DNA from: CAWIUB01 sp963839995
GTDB taxonomy: Bacteria > Actinomycetota > Actinomycetes > Mycobacteriales > Jatrophihabitantaceae
Reading direction: 5' to 3'
DNA length: 64,000 nucleotides
NCBI GenBank assembly: GCA_963839995.1
Contig: CAWIXH010000007.1
Coordinates: forward strand, 62,001 to 126,000
Part shown: in pieces, positions 1 to 8,394 of the stretch
How positions within the stretch are numbered: the stretch's first letter is position 1
How the letters are laid out: every line of letters begins with the position of its first letter
The notes under the pieces: generated by a model
What the model saw: only the letters and a program-made list of their open reading frames with translations
Told to the model about the DNA's origin: nothing
The model's database searches: none
Made by a program: the position numbers and the translations under genes

Positions 1-438
1 GTAGCGTTGTTCTTTGCCTTCCAACAGCCGGGTGAGCAGGACCAGCCGCCGCTCGCTGCGGTCATCGACCACGAGCAGCGGCGGATGGCCATACGCGCGG
101 CGTGGGCGCGCTACTTCACCGATGTCGATGTGTTTCTATGCCCGGTGAACTTCACCGCGGCGTTCCCACACGACGGCCGGCCGTTCGACGAACGCGTCAT
201 CGCAACGCCCGAGGGGGACCGGTCCTACAGCGAGCAACCGTTCTGGATCTCCCACGCGTCGCTGGCCGGGCTGCCGGCCGTCGCCGCCCCGGTGGGCAGA
301 ACCACCGCGGGGCTCCCGGTCGGTGCGCAGATCGTCGGCCCGCGCTTCGAAGACGACACGGCGATCACGTTCGCCGAGCTGCTCGCTGAGGTCGCCGGCG
401 GCTACCAGCCGCCCAGCCTCGCGTTGTCCGCGCCCTGA
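1..438 (+). CDS. Amidase (amidase signature family), C-terminal part
   Basis: The frame is open from the window edge, so the start and the catalytic Ser-Ser-Lys region lie outside. What is visible is the last ~145 residues of an amidase-signature enzyme: a segment ending in DVFLCPV, then a SLAGLPAVAAPVG-like stretch and GLPVGAQIVGP. These are the usual C-terminal landmarks of the family, which hydrolyses amide bonds of varied substrates in the cytoplasm. The substrate cannot be judged from this part. The family assignment is firm; the function is generic. Confidence 0.85.
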   Translation, partial: VALFFAFQQPGEQDQPPLAAVIDHEQRRMAIRAAWARYFTDVDVFLCPVNFTAAFPHDGRPFDERVIATPEGDRSYSEQPFWISHASLAGLPAVAAPVGRTTAGLPVGAQIVGPRFEDDTAITFAELLAEVAGGYQPPSLALSAP

Positions 439-934
439 CCGGCGCGTGGGGATTACTCCGGCACTGTGCATCAGTAAGGACACCGGTCGAGATGGACCAG
501 ACAACCGCAGGCTGGCGGCTGGCTGACCCGCACAGTCGGAGCAGCACGTCCACACCCGCGTCGTGCTCGCGTTGCGGCTCGACCACCTCGACGGTCCTGG
601 TATCAGCTATGGGCGCACCGCGGATTCACCCGGCGCGGGGCAGAGCCTCTACTTGTTTATGAAGGTGACTAGCGCCGATTCTCGCGGCTGGTAGCGGGCG
701 GCACCAGCGCTGGTGGCGCACGATCGGTGCCAGCACCAGGATCTGTTGCCCGGTAAGGAGAACATCGCGAACTCGGCTCACTGCCGGGCGTCGGAGTTGG
801 GTTCGATCTCGCTGTTCATAGGGACGGCGCGGGTGAGCCTACCTGTGGGAGGGAGCTGCGCGCGGATTGTGCAACGCCCGGCCTTCTCAGGCGGCCGGAA
901 GTTGCACGATCGGGCGAGATTCGGACTGCAGCGG
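439..934. other. Intergenic stretch, no gene seen
   Basis: About 500 bases between the amidase and the LacI gene. Open frames here are GC-driven shadows without family resemblance or a convincing ribosome site. No tRNA cloverleaf or strong terminator hairpin was found. Confidence 0.5.
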
Positions 935-1948
935 TCAGTAGACGCTGCGGGTCGGATCGGTCGAGCCGCGCACGACCAGCTCGGTCGGCATGATCACCAG
1001 CTCCGGCTCGGCGACCGGCGTCGAGATCGCAGCGAGTACCCGGGCCGTGAGATCCGCGGCCTGGTCGGCCACCGGCTGACGGATCGTCGAGAGGTCCAGC
1101 AGGGACGCGCTGTCGTGGTCGTCGAAGCCGATGATCGCCAGGTCTTGCGGGATGCGCAGCCCGGCGTGGCGGATCGCCCGGATCGCGCCGTAGGCCATCT
1201 CGTCGGACTCGGCGAACAGCGCGGTGGGCCGATGGGGCCGGCGCAGCAACACCTCGGTGGCCGATTCGCCGCCGGCGACGGTGAAGTAGCCGAGTTCCTC
1301 CAGTTGCGGATCGAACTCGATCCCGGCTTCGGTCAGCGCGTCGACGAAGCCGACCCGGCGATGGTGCGGGGGAGTGAACCGCATCGGGTCCTCGGTGTCG
1401 CCGCCGATGAGCCCGACCCGACGGTGCCCCATCTCCAGCAGATGCCGCACCGCGGTCCGCGCACCCTGCTTGTCGTCGATGCGCGTCGTATGGAAACCCG
1501 GCCTGTCGACGCCGAGCGATCCAACCGGGCAGCCCAGCCCGAGCAGCGCCGCGGCCTCGTCGTCGGAGAGCACCAGGCTGGCAATGATCAGGGCGTCGAC
1601 GCGTTTGCGCATCGGCATGGCGTCGAAGAATCGGGTACGGCCCGCGGGATCGCCCAGATTGTACAGCAATAGGCCGTATCCGCCCTGATGCAGCACCGCT
1701 TCGACCGCCCCGAGCACCTCGGCGAAATACCAGCGGTTGACGAACGGCACCACAACGCCAACCGTCGCCGTGCGGCCACTGGCCAGGCCCGCCGCGAAAG
1801 GCGATGCGACGTAGTTGAGTTCACGGGCGGCCTCGAGCACCCGGTCTCGGGTGGCGTCGGCGACGTCGGGCAGGCCGCGCAGCGAACGTGACACGGTCGC
1901 GATCGACACCCCGGCACGCCGTGCGACGTCCTCGATGCTCGCTGTCAT
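935..1948 (-). CDS. LacI-family transcriptional regulator
   Basis: A 337-residue repressor-type protein. Residues ~3-50 form the LacI helix-turn-helix (SIEDVARRAGVSIATVSRSL) and hinge; the rest is the periplasmic-binding-protein-like sensor domain, with a late IGFDDHD motif typical of the family. The open frame extends 71 codons further upstream, but family alignment begins at this ATG and the extra part is low-complexity GC-rich sequence, so the shorter start was chosen. It is divergent from lnt and stands alone, so its target is not evident. The ligand is probably a sugar by family habit, but this is not shown here. Confidence 0.9.
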   Translation of the reverse strand: MTASIEDVARRAGVSIATVSRSLRGLPDVADATRDRVLEAARELNYVASPFAAGLASGRTATVGVVVPFVNRWYFAEVLGAVEAVLHQGGYGLLLYNLGDPAGRTRFFDAMPMRKRVDALIIASLVLSDDEAAALLGLGCPVGSLGVDRPGFHTTRIDDKQGARTAVRHLLEMGHRRVGLIGGDTEDPMRFTPPHHRRVGFVDALTEAGIEFDPQLEELGYFTVAGGESATEVLLRRPHRPTALFAESDEMAYGAIRAIRHAGLRIPQDLAIIGFDDHDSASLLDLSTIRQPVADQAADLTARVLAAISTPVAEPELVIMPTELVVRGSTDPTRSVY

Positions 1949-2122
1949 GACCTTCGCCCGCAAATGGTCCGCCATACGCCGGACCGCTGGCCGACCCGGC
2001 ACTCCGTCAGAGACGGTAACCCATTGCCCGGCGGTCCGAGAACGTTGCCGGGCAGACCCGATGCCCTGCGCACTCTGCAGCGAAGGGGATGACTCGCTGC
2101 GCAGGGACGTATTCCTGGCGGC

Positions 2123-3751
2123 TTGACGGATACTGAGCGGATGCGGGGTCTGGCGGGGCACGTCCGCAGCAGGCCGCTGATGCGGCGGCGGTGGGCCGCC
2201 GTGCTCTGTGCTGCGTCGGGCCTGGTCGGTATCTTCGCTCTCCCGCGTTTCGGCATCTGGCCGCTCGCCTTCGTCAGCGTGGCCGGGCTGAGCGTGGCCG
2301 TTGACGGACGGCGCAGCCGCACCGGCGCGTGGCTCGGACTGCTCTACGGCCTCGCCTTCTTCGTCCCGCTGCTGCAGTGGACCGGGGTGTACGTGGGACC
2401 CGTCCCGTGGCTGATCCTCGCCGTGGGGGAGGCGGGCTACTTCGCGGGAGTGGGCGCCTTGCTGCCGCGGGTGCAGCGGGTGCCTGGCGCGCCGGTCTGG
2501 GTCGCCGCCACCTGGGTACTCGAGGAGCTGGTCCGCGATCGGTGGCCGTTCAGCGGCTTTCCGTGGGGGCGCCTGGCCTTCAGCCAGGCCGAGTCACCGA
2601 TGCGGTGGTTCGCCGCGCTGGGCGGCGCACCGCTCGTGACGTTCGCCGTCGCGTTGGCCGGTGCCGGATTGGCCCAAGCCGTCCTGCGTGCGAACGGCGG
2701 TCGGGCCAGGCTACCGGCGGTGGCCGCCGGGCTGGCCGTGCTGCTCGCCGTGCCTGCCCTCGGCGCCCTCCTGAGCTGGCCGCTCGCGCCGCCCGCGGAC
2801 AGGGACGAGCACACGACGACGATCGCCCTCGTCCAGGGCGACGTGCCCGATCGGGGCCTTGACTTCGAGTCGCGCCGCCGAGAGGTGCTCGACAACCACG
2901 TTCAGCAGACGATGGCGCTGGCGGCCGACATCAAGGCCGGCCGGGTGGCGCGCCCCCAGCTGGTGGTCTGGCCGGAGAACTCGTCCGACCTCGACCCCTA
3001 CGACAATGCGGACGCCCGAGCCGAGATCGAGCAGGTGGTCGCCGCGGTAGGTGTGCCGATCCTCGTGGGTGCGATCCTTGACGGGCCTGGCGACCATGTG
3101 AGCAACGCTGGCATTCTCTGGTCGCCGAGTACGGGACCCGGCGACACGTACATAAAACGACACCCGGTGCCGTTCGCGGAGTACATTCCGCTGCGCGGCA
3201 TCGCCAAGATCATCAGCGACAAGGTCAACCTGGTGCAGCGCGACATGGCCAAGGGCACCGGCAACGGGCTGGTCACCGGCGGGCCCTACCCGTTCGGTGA
3301 CGTCATCTGCTTCGAGGTCGCCTACGACGGACTGGTTCGCTCCTCGGTGGCCGCGGGCGCCCAGCTGCTGGTTGTGCAGACCAACAACGCCACATTCGGG
3401 CACACCGCCGAGACCTATCAGCAGTTGGCCATGAGCCAGCTGCGCGCCGTCGAACACGGCCGTACCACCGTGCAGGTGTCCACGAGCGGCCTGTCCGCGG
3501 TGATCGGGCCGGACGGGGCGATCCGCCAGCGGTCAGGCGCCCTGTTTACGCCGGCCCGCATCGTCGCGACCGTTCCACTGCGGACGTCCGAGACGCTCGC
3601 CACGCGGCTGGGGGCCATTCCTGAGTATGTGCTGGCCGTGATCGCGGTGGCCGCTGCGGCAACCGGCATGATCGTGGGCGTGCGTGACCGCCGCGGCCGG
3701 GTCGGGAGCGGTGCCGCGCCCACCGACGAACAGGAGATGGTGACGACGTGA
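2123..3751 (+). CDS. lnt: Apolipoprotein N-acyltransferase
   Basis: A membrane enzyme that adds the third acyl chain to the N-terminal Cys of lipoproteins. The first ~220 residues contain several hydrophobic membrane segments; the C-terminal half is the extracytoplasmic nitrilase-like domain. The catalytic triad is visible as Glu in VVWPENSS, Lys in YIKRHPVPFAEY and Cys in ICFEVAYDG. At 542 residues it has normal length. The listed start is TTG; ATG at 2141 is an alternative. Its last codon overlaps the GTG start of ppm1 (GTGA), so the two are translationally coupled. Mycobacteria fuse or adjoin these same two functions, which supports both calls. Confidence 0.93.
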   Translation: MTDTERMRGLAGHVRSRPLMRRRWAAVLCAASGLVGIFALPRFGIWPLAFVSVAGLSVAVDGRRSRTGAWLGLLYGLAFFVPLLQWTGVYVGPVPWLILAVGEAGYFAGVGALLPRVQRVPGAPVWVAATWVLEELVRDRWPFSGFPWGRLAFSQAESPMRWFAALGGAPLVTFAVALAGAGLAQAVLRANGGRARLPAVAAGLAVLLAVPALGALLSWPLAPPADRDEHTTTIALVQGDVPDRGLDFESRRREVLDNHVQQTMALAADIKAGRVARPQLVVWPENSSDLDPYDNADARAEIEQVVAAVGVPILVGAILDGPGDHVSNAGILWSPSTGPGDTYIKRHPVPFAEYIPLRGIAKIISDKVNLVQRDMAKGTGNGLVTGGPYPFGDVICFEVAYDGLVRSSVAAGAQLLVVQTNNATFGHTAETYQQLAMSQLRAVEHGRTTVQVSTSGLSAVIGPDGAIRQRSGALFTPARIVATVPLRTSETLATRLGAIPEYVLAVIAVAAAATGMIVGVRDRRGRVGSGAAPTDEQEMVTT

Positions 3752-4524
3752 GTGCTGAGCGAACCGAGACCAAGCTCGGGCGGGTGCTCGTCGTCATCCC
3801 CACCTACAACGAGCGCGACAACATCGAGCTGATCGTCGAGCGGACGCTGGGCGCGCTGCCGGCTGCCAGCGTGCTCGTGGTCGACGACGGCAGCCCCGAT
3901 GGCACGGGACACATCGCGGATCGCCTCGCGGCCGACGACGAACGTGTCCACGCCCTGCACCGGGTGGTGAAGGAGGGGCTCGGCTCCGCCTACATCGCCG
4001 GGTTCGGCTGGGGACTAGACCACAACTTCGACGTACTGGTCGAGATGGACGCCGACGGTTCGCACGCCCCCGAGCAGCTGCCGCGGTTGCTCGACGCCCT
4101 CGACGACGCCGACCTCGTGCTCGGATCGCGGTGGGTACGCGGTGGCCGGGTCGTCAACTGGTCCACGTCACGCGAGCTGCTCTCCCGCGGCGGCAACCTG
4201 TACACCCGGCTGGCCCTGGGCGTCGGCCTGCACGACGCCACCGGCGGCTATCGCGCGTACCGGCGCGCCGTGCTCGAGAAGATCGACTACCGGGCGGTGG
4301 CGTCTCAGGGCTACTGCTTCCAGGTCGACCTGGCCTGGCGCGCGGTCCAGGCCGGTTGCCGGGTAGCCGAGGTGCCGATCACGTTCAGCGAGCGCGAGCG
4401 TGGCGAGAGCAAGATGAGCGGCTCGATCGTCCGCGAGGCGCTGTGGCGGGTGAGCGTCTGGGGGACCCAGCACCGGGCCCGCCAGCTGCGCAATGCGGTC
4501 CGCGCAGTTCGTTGGGATAGGTGA
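3748..4524 (+). CDS. ppm1: Polyprenol monophosphomannose synthase
   Basis: A GT2-family glycosyltransferase that moves mannose from GDP-mannose to polyprenyl phosphate, the donor for lipoglycan and protein mannosylation. It shows VIPTYNERDNIE near the N-terminus, DDGSPDGTG, the DxD-type metal/nucleotide site in EMDADGSH, and GSRWVRGG. It has 258 residues with no membrane anchor, as in the actinobacterial single-domain enzyme. It starts on the GTG that overlaps the lnt stop. The lnt-ppm1 order is a strong context match with mycobacterial Lnt/Ppm1. Confidence 0.93.
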   Translation: MSAERTETKLGRVLVVIPTYNERDNIELIVERTLGALPAASVLVVDDGSPDGTGHIADRLAADDERVHALHRVVKEGLGSAYIAGFGWGLDHNFDVLVEMDADGSHAPEQLPRLLDALDDADLVLGSRWVRGGRVVNWSTSRELLSRGGNLYTRLALGVGLHDATGGYRAYRRAVLEKIDYRAVASQGYCFQVDLAWRAVQAGCRVAEVPITFSERERGESKMSGSIVREALWRVSVWGTQHRARQLRNAVRAVRWDR

Positions 4525-4559
4525 CGCTACGCCCGATCCCGATGTGGTACCGTTTTGGT

Positions 4560-4796
4560 ATGACTACCCAGATTGCGGTTCGGCTGCCCGATGACGTCGT
4601 GGCGTACATCGATCAGCTTGTCCAGGTCGGAGAGGCGAGTAGCCGGGCTGCCGTCGTCGCGCAGGTCCTGACTCGGGAGCGACGCCGCCGGATCGCCTTG
4701 CGGGACGCTGCGATCTTGGCTGGCGCTGGCGCCGACCGTGATCTCGATGATCTCGCCGGTTACGCGGCGAAAGTCGCGATGGACGACCTCCGCTGA
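4560..4796 (+). CDS. MazE-like ribbon-helix-helix antitoxin
   Basis: A 78-residue protein starting QIAVRLPDDVVAYIDQLV, a ribbon-helix-helix DNA-binding segment, followed by an Arg-rich helix and an acidic tail typical of toxin-binding antitoxins. The ATG at 4560 was preferred over an upstream in-frame start because the RHH fold begins there. A TACCGT box lies six bases before the ATG, and TACC-N5-GGTA forms a small inverted repeat over the start, a possible autoregulatory site. Its stop overlaps the toxin start (TGATG), as usual for antitoxin-toxin operons. Confidence 0.85.
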   Translation: MTTQIAVRLPDDVVAYIDQLVQVGEASSRAAVVAQVLTRERRRRIALRDAAILAGAGADRDLDDLAGYAAKVAMDDLR

Positions 4797-5095
4797 TGCG
4801 ACCCATTCATACGGCACAGCTCGACAAGGTCCGACCGGTGCTGATCTTGACGCGCGAGCTGGTCCGGCCACATCTCAGCAGAGTCACCGTGGCGCCGATC
4901 ACGAGTACGGTGCGGGGGCTGTCCACAGAAGTACCGATAGGAGCAGACAACGGACTCGATCACGTCTGCGTCGTCAGTTGCGACAACGTCGTCACGGTGC
5001 CGAAGTCCGTGCTGGGCCGGCAGATTGGGTACCTGTTGCCGGCACAGGAAACCCAACTCTCCGCGGCAATCCGAGCAGCTTTCGACCTCGACTGA
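4796..5095 (+). CDS. MazF/PemK-family endoribonuclease toxin
   Basis: A 99-residue toxin of the PemK/MazF fold, whose members cleave mRNA at short sequence motifs. Visible features are the N-terminal RPVLILTRE strand, APITSTVRG, the segment LDHVCVVSCDNVVTVPK (family pattern sxvncdqixtvxk) and the C-terminal helix AIRAAFDLD. The start ATG overlaps the antitoxin stop by one base, so the pair is a translationally coupled type II module. Cleavage specificity cannot be read from sequence alone. It converges on rbpA with only four bases between. Confidence 0.9.
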   Translation: MRPIHTAQLDKVRPVLILTRELVRPHLSRVTVAPITSTVRGLSTEVPIGADNGLDHVCVVSCDNVVTVPKSVLGRQIGYLLPAQETQLSAAIRAAFDLD

Positions 5096-5099
5096 CAGA

Positions 5100-5447
5100 T
5101 CAGGCGGATTTGGCGCCCCGGCGGGCGCGCAGCACGTCCAGCCGCTCGGCGAGAACCTCTTCCAGGTCAGCGACGGTGCGCCGCTCCATGAGCATGTCCC
5201 AGTGCGTGCGCGCCGGCTTGGTCTTCCGGGCCTCCGGTGCCGGGCCGTCGACCAGCTCCGCCGCCGTACCGTCCAGGCGGCATTCCCACGTCGGCGGGAT
5301 CTCGGCCTCTTCGGCGAACGGGATTGTGAACTCGTGGCCGCGCGGGCAACTGTAGGCTGCAATGTTGCGCGGAGCCGGCTCCGCGTTGTGTTCGGTCTCG
5401 TAGCTGACAGCGCCCAGGCGACTGCCCCGCAGGGTGCGATCTGCCAT
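5100..5447 (-). CDS. rbpA: RNA polymerase-binding protein RbpA
   Basis: An actinobacteria-specific RNA polymerase and group-1 sigma partner of ~115 residues. The start MADRTLRGSRLGA, the YSCPRGHEFTIPFAEEAEIPPTWEC core domain and the C-terminal THWDMLMERRTVADLEEVL sigma-interacting region are all present. The ATG at 5447 matches the conserved N-terminus; a longer frame adds only five residues. A SigR-type promoter lies ~42 bases upstream. This is one of the best lineage markers in the window. Confidence 0.97.
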   Translation of the reverse strand: MADRTLRGSRLGAVSYETEHNAEPAPRNIAAYSCPRGHEFTIPFAEEAEIPPTWECRLDGTAAELVDGPAPEARKTKPARTHWDMLMERRTVADLEEVLAERLDVLRARRGAKSA

Positions 5448-5488
5448 AGTGGGCACCTCCATCAGGTCCTCGAATGTCTCATCCCCGG

Positions 5489-5516
5489 CAACGAATGATC
5501 CGGCAGCGTGATTCCC
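5489..5516 (-). promoter_or_regulatory. SigR/SigH-type promoter of rbpA
   Basis: On the minus strand GGGAAT (-35) is followed after 18 bases by GTTG (-10), matching the GGAAT-N18-GTT consensus of SigR-family (disulfide-stress) promoters. It ends ~42 bases before the rbpA start. Streptomyces coelicolor rbpA is known to be SigR-controlled; conservation here is inferred from sequence. Confidence 0.65.
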
Positions 5517-5594
5517 CGACTTCGCACCGACTTAACGATTCCTCAGGTGACGCGCGTCCGCAATCCCTATGAGCCATGAGGTGAGCATCTCGAG

Positions 5595-6008
5595 ATGAGA
5601 TTCCCAACCACCCGAACCGCTCCGTCTGCGAAGGCGCTCGCGCTGTCCCTCAACGGCGCACGGCTCGCGCTCGGCGCGTCGCTGCTCGCCTATCCGGCCC
5701 CGATGATCCGGCAGCTGGGTGTCGACCGAGCCTCTGCGGCGCGGATGAGCTGGCTGGCCCGGACCGCTGCTGCCCGCGACGCGGCGCTCGGGGCGGGCGG
5801 TGTCGTCGCCGTGCTGCGCGGGCGCGGTCAGCCGGGCTGGGTCCTTGCCGGGGTGGCCTGTGACGTGGTCGACGCGGTCGTGTTGGTGCAGGCGGCGCAG
5901 CAGCGCCGCGTCGACCCGCTGCGGGGACGGCTGATGGTCGGCGGGGCAGCTGTCTCCGCGGCCGCCGGGATCGTCAGCACAGTTGGGCTGCTCAGACGTC
6001 GCGGCTGA
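5595..6008 (+). CDS. Small membrane protein of unknown function
   Basis: 137 residues. A basic N-terminus (~15 residues) is followed by hydrophobic segments at about 18-36, 62-78, 84-105 and 112-132, suggesting three or four membrane passes, and it ends in LLRRRG. The look is that of small actinobacterial DUF4267-like membrane proteins, but I do not recognise it with certainty. It starts at ATG 5595 and stands alone between rbpA and the GDPD gene. Confidence 0.6.
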   Translation: MRFPTTRTAPSAKALALSLNGARLALGASLLAYPAPMIRQLGVDRASAARMSWLARTAAARDAALGAGGVVAVLRGRGQPGWVLAGVACDVVDAVVLVQAAQQRRVDPLRGRLMVGGAAVSAAAGIVSTVGLLRRRG

Positions 6009-6052
6009 GCTGATCCGCGTGGAGTGATCTACCTTGGCCGCGGGCGCCGACG

Positions 6053-6796
6053 CTACCTGCTCGCTGGCCACTGTCCCCGCGCGCACAGCAGATCGCGCAG
6101 CACGTCTGCCCGGTCGGTCATGATGCCGTCCACTCCGAGGTCGATCAGACGGAGCATCTCGGTGCGCGAGTTGACCGTCCAGACGTGGACCGCGATGCCC
6201 AGCTCGTGGGCGCGGTCGACGTACCGGCGGTCGAACAGCCGCACCGGTCCGGCGCGGGCTGGCACCTGGGCACAGAGGCCGGATGGGGGCCGGGCGCGGG
6301 GCAGCCGCAGCAGCAGTGCTTCGCGGGGGCCGAGCGTCGTGCACAGCAGCGGGCCGAGGGCGGCGCGAACCGCGGCGATCCGAGCGTCGGAGAACGCGGC
6401 AACGCAGACCCGATCGATCGCTCCCGTACGCCGAATAGCGTCGATGATCGGCCCGACGCTGTGCGCGGCTTTCACGTCGAGATTGACCCGCATATCGGGC
6501 CAAGCACCGAGGACGTCGACCAGCAGCGGAATGGGCTCGCGCCCGGCGATACGAGCTCGGCGCACCTGCTCCCACGGCAACTCGGCGACCCGGCCGCGAC
6601 GGTCGGTCACCCGGTCGAGCACGGAGTCGTGAAAGGCCACCGACACGCCGTCCGCCGTCGCTCTCACATCCGTCTCGAGGTAGTCGTAGCCGAGGCGGAC
6701 GGCCCGCTCGAACGCCGCCATCGAGTTCTCGTCTCCGTCCAGCGCGAAACCTCGATGCGCGAACCCGATCGGTGCCGGGAGGTCCAGGAACGCCAC
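6053..6796 (-). CDS. Glycerophosphodiester phosphodiesterase family protein
   Basis: 247 residues with the GDPD TIM-barrel landmarks: AHRGF at residue ~13 (catalytic His), ENSMAAFERA, ETDVRATADGVSVAFHD (metal ligands and second His), an LNLDVK-like strand near residue 100, and the C-terminal VHVWTVNSRTEM and DGIMTDRAD. Enzymes of this family hydrolyse glycerophosphodiesters to glycerol-3-phosphate and an alcohol. No signal peptide is seen, so it is probably cytoplasmic. It is divergent from the TetR gene. Confidence 0.93.
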   Translation of the reverse strand: MAFLDLPAPIGFAHRGFALDGDENSMAAFERAVRLGYDYLETDVRATADGVSVAFHDSVLDRVTDRRGRVAELPWEQVRRARIAGREPIPLLVDVLGAWPDMRVNLDVKAAHSVGPIIDAIRRTGAIDRVCVAAFSDARIAAVRAALGPLLCTTLGPREALLLRLPRARPPSGLCAQVPARAGPVRLFDRRYVDRAHELGIAVHVWTVNSRTEMLRLIDLGVDGIMTDRADVLRDLLCARGQWPASR

Positions 6797-6891
6797 CCGA
6801 CGATCATGGCGGACGATGCGTAGTGGCGCTGGCCCGATCCGTCGCTGTCGGGTCTACAGTTCCCACACGCTCCGCGGCGGGAGGAGGTCGC

Positions 6892-7479
6892 ATGCCCGGA
6901 TCGCCACGCGCCGCAGACCGTACGCGGGCCGCGTTGCTCGAGGCGGCACGGGCGGCCTTCACCGAGTCCAGCTACGACGAGGCCAACGTCCTGGACATCG
7001 TCAAACGCGGGGGCTCCAGCGTCGGGAGTATGTACCACCACTTCGGCGGCAAGCCGGAGCTGTACGTCGCCCTCTACAGCGAGTACCACGCTCGTCAGGA
7101 GGAGCGAGCGAAGGCGGCGGTGCTCGCGGCCCGCGACCGGGGCGAGACCGACCAGGTCAATCTGTTTGTCGCGGGGTCGCGGGCCTATCTGCAGGGCTGC
7201 TGGGAGGAACGGGACCTGACCCGGCTCTGGCAGATCGGCGGCGGCCCGGCGGGATTCGCGATGATCGGCGGCCAGCGCTTCCACTCCTGGCTGCGTAGGA
7301 ATGCCGAGGTGCTCGGTGCCGACCATCCCTCACTCGGCGGTGCCCTCGTGATCGTCCTGACGAGTGTGGTGCATTCCGCCGGAGTCGAAGTCGCGATGCA
7401 GTCGACCCGTAGACAGGCCATGCGGTTGGCCGAGAACGTCCTCACGCTGATCGACCGAATTGCTCGGCCGGACGGCTGA
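6892..7479 (+). CDS. TetR-family regulator of the downstream ABC importer (inferred)
   Basis: A 195-residue TetR protein. The N-terminal helix-turn-helix reads RTRAALLEAARAAF...VLDIVKRGGSSVGSMYHHF; the remainder is a helical ligand-binding domain. ATG 6892 is preceded by a good GGGAGGAGG ribosome site, which rules out the longer upstream start. It is encoded just before, and in the same direction as, a five-gene importer operon, and an inverted repeat sits in the gap before livG, so local control of the importer is likely. The ligand is unknown. Confidence 0.9.
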   Translation: MPGSPRAADRTRAALLEAARAAFTESSYDEANVLDIVKRGGSSVGSMYHHFGGKPELYVALYSEYHARQEERAKAAVLAARDRGETDQVNLFVAGSRAYLQGCWEERDLTRLWQIGGGPAGFAMIGGQRFHSWLRRNAEVLGADHPSLGGALVIVLTSVVHSAGVEVAMQSTRRQAMRLAENVLTLIDRIARPDG

Positions 7480-7535
7480 GCGCGGCGACGTCGAGCCTGT
7501 TCCCGGCGGGGCATCCTCAGTACTGTCTGCACGAT

Positions 7536-7550
7536 CCGAATACGATTCGG
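7536..7550. promoter_or_regulatory. Inverted repeat before livG, candidate TetR operator
   Basis: CCGAAT-ACG-ATTCGG, perfect 6-bp arms, lies in the 72-base gap between tetR and livG. It overlaps a TACGAT -10-like box that ends five bases before the GTG start of livG. Its role as operator is inferred from position and symmetry. Confidence 0.45.
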
Positions 7551-7551
7551 C

Positions 7552-8394
7552 GTGCTCGGCTCTTGGGCGGTGACGGTGGCGGCACAGGCGGGGGTGACGC
7601 CGTTGCTGCGCGTGCGCGGAGTCGGCGTGCGTCTCGGTGGGTTGCGGATCCTCGACGACGTCAGCCTGGAGGTGCTGCGCGGACAGTCCGTCGGCCTGAT
7701 CGGGCCGAACGGGGCGGGCAAGACCACGCTGTTCAACGTGGTCTGCGGATTCGTCCGGCCCGATGCAGGCTCGCTCGAATGGCTGGGTCGCCCGCTGCGC
7801 CGGCTGCGTCCGCACGACCTCACCCGAATGGGCGTGGCGCGGACGCTGCAGGGCCTCGGGTTGTTCGAGCACCAGACGGCGCTCGAGAACGTGCTGGTCG
7901 GCGCGTCCGGGCACACCCGCACCAGCCTGCCCGCGGCCCTGCTCGGGCTGCCCCGCAACGACCGCAAGCTCGCGTTGTTGCGCGAGACCGCCCTGCACCA
8001 GCTGGAGACGCTGGGCATCGGCGACGCCGCGAACCGTCCGTGCGCGAGCCTGCCGTACGGCACCCGCAAACGGGTCGCGCTGGCCCGCGCCCTGCTGTCG
8101 CGGCCCCGCCTGCTGCTGCTGGACGAACCAGCAGCGGGCCTGTCAGCCGACGAGATCGCCGAGCTCGGCGAGTTGGTCCGGACCTTGCCTGGCGGCCCGG
8201 CGGTGATGCTCGTCGAGCACCATATGGACCTGGTGATGTCGGTGTGCGACCAGGTGTACGTGTTGGACTTCGGTGAGGTGATCGCGTCCGGTACCCCGGA
8301 TCAGGTCAGGGCGAATCCCGCGGTGCAGGAGGCATATCTCGGCGACGCCGCCGTGGTGGCCGAGTCGGCCGGTGGACCGGATGCTCGACGTTGA
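7552..8394 (+). CDS. livG: Branched-chain amino acid-type ABC transporter ATPase (LivG)
   Basis: A 280-residue ATP-binding subunit. Walker A is GPNGAGKT near residue 51, Walker B is LLLLDEPAAG, and the switch His lies in MLVEHHMD. The signature is CASLPYGTRKRVALARAL, the LPYGxxK variant common in LivG. The family-conserved sequence starts at LLRVRGVGV, so GTG 7594 is an alternative start to GTG 7552; a -10-like box just before 7552 favours the longer form as a leaderless message. It overlaps livF by 23 bases. It works with LivF, H, M and K; the imported substrate may be amino acids, amides or other hydrophobic acids. Confidence 0.9.
   Translation: MLGSWAVTVAAQAGVTPLLRVRGVGVRLGGLRILDDVSLEVLRGQSVGLIGPNGAGKTTLFNVVCGFVRPDAGSLEWLGRPLRRLRPHDLTRMGVARTLQGLGLFEHQTALENVLVGASGHTRTSLPAALLGLPRNDRKLALLRETALHQLETLGIGDAANRPCASLPYGTRKRVALARALLSRPRLLLLDEPAAGLSADEIAELGELVRTLPGGPAVMLVEHHMDLVMSVCDQVYVLDFGEVIASGTPDQVRANPAVQEAYLGDAAVVAESAGGPDARR

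Noticed and set aside
713..1672. Long forward frame (319 codons) opposite the LacI gene
   Set aside because: Arg/Gln/His-rich antisense shadow of a clear LacI gene; no family likeness.
5532..6575. 347-codon reverse frame
   Set aside because: Arg/Pro-rich shadow covering the membrane-protein gene and the GDPD end.
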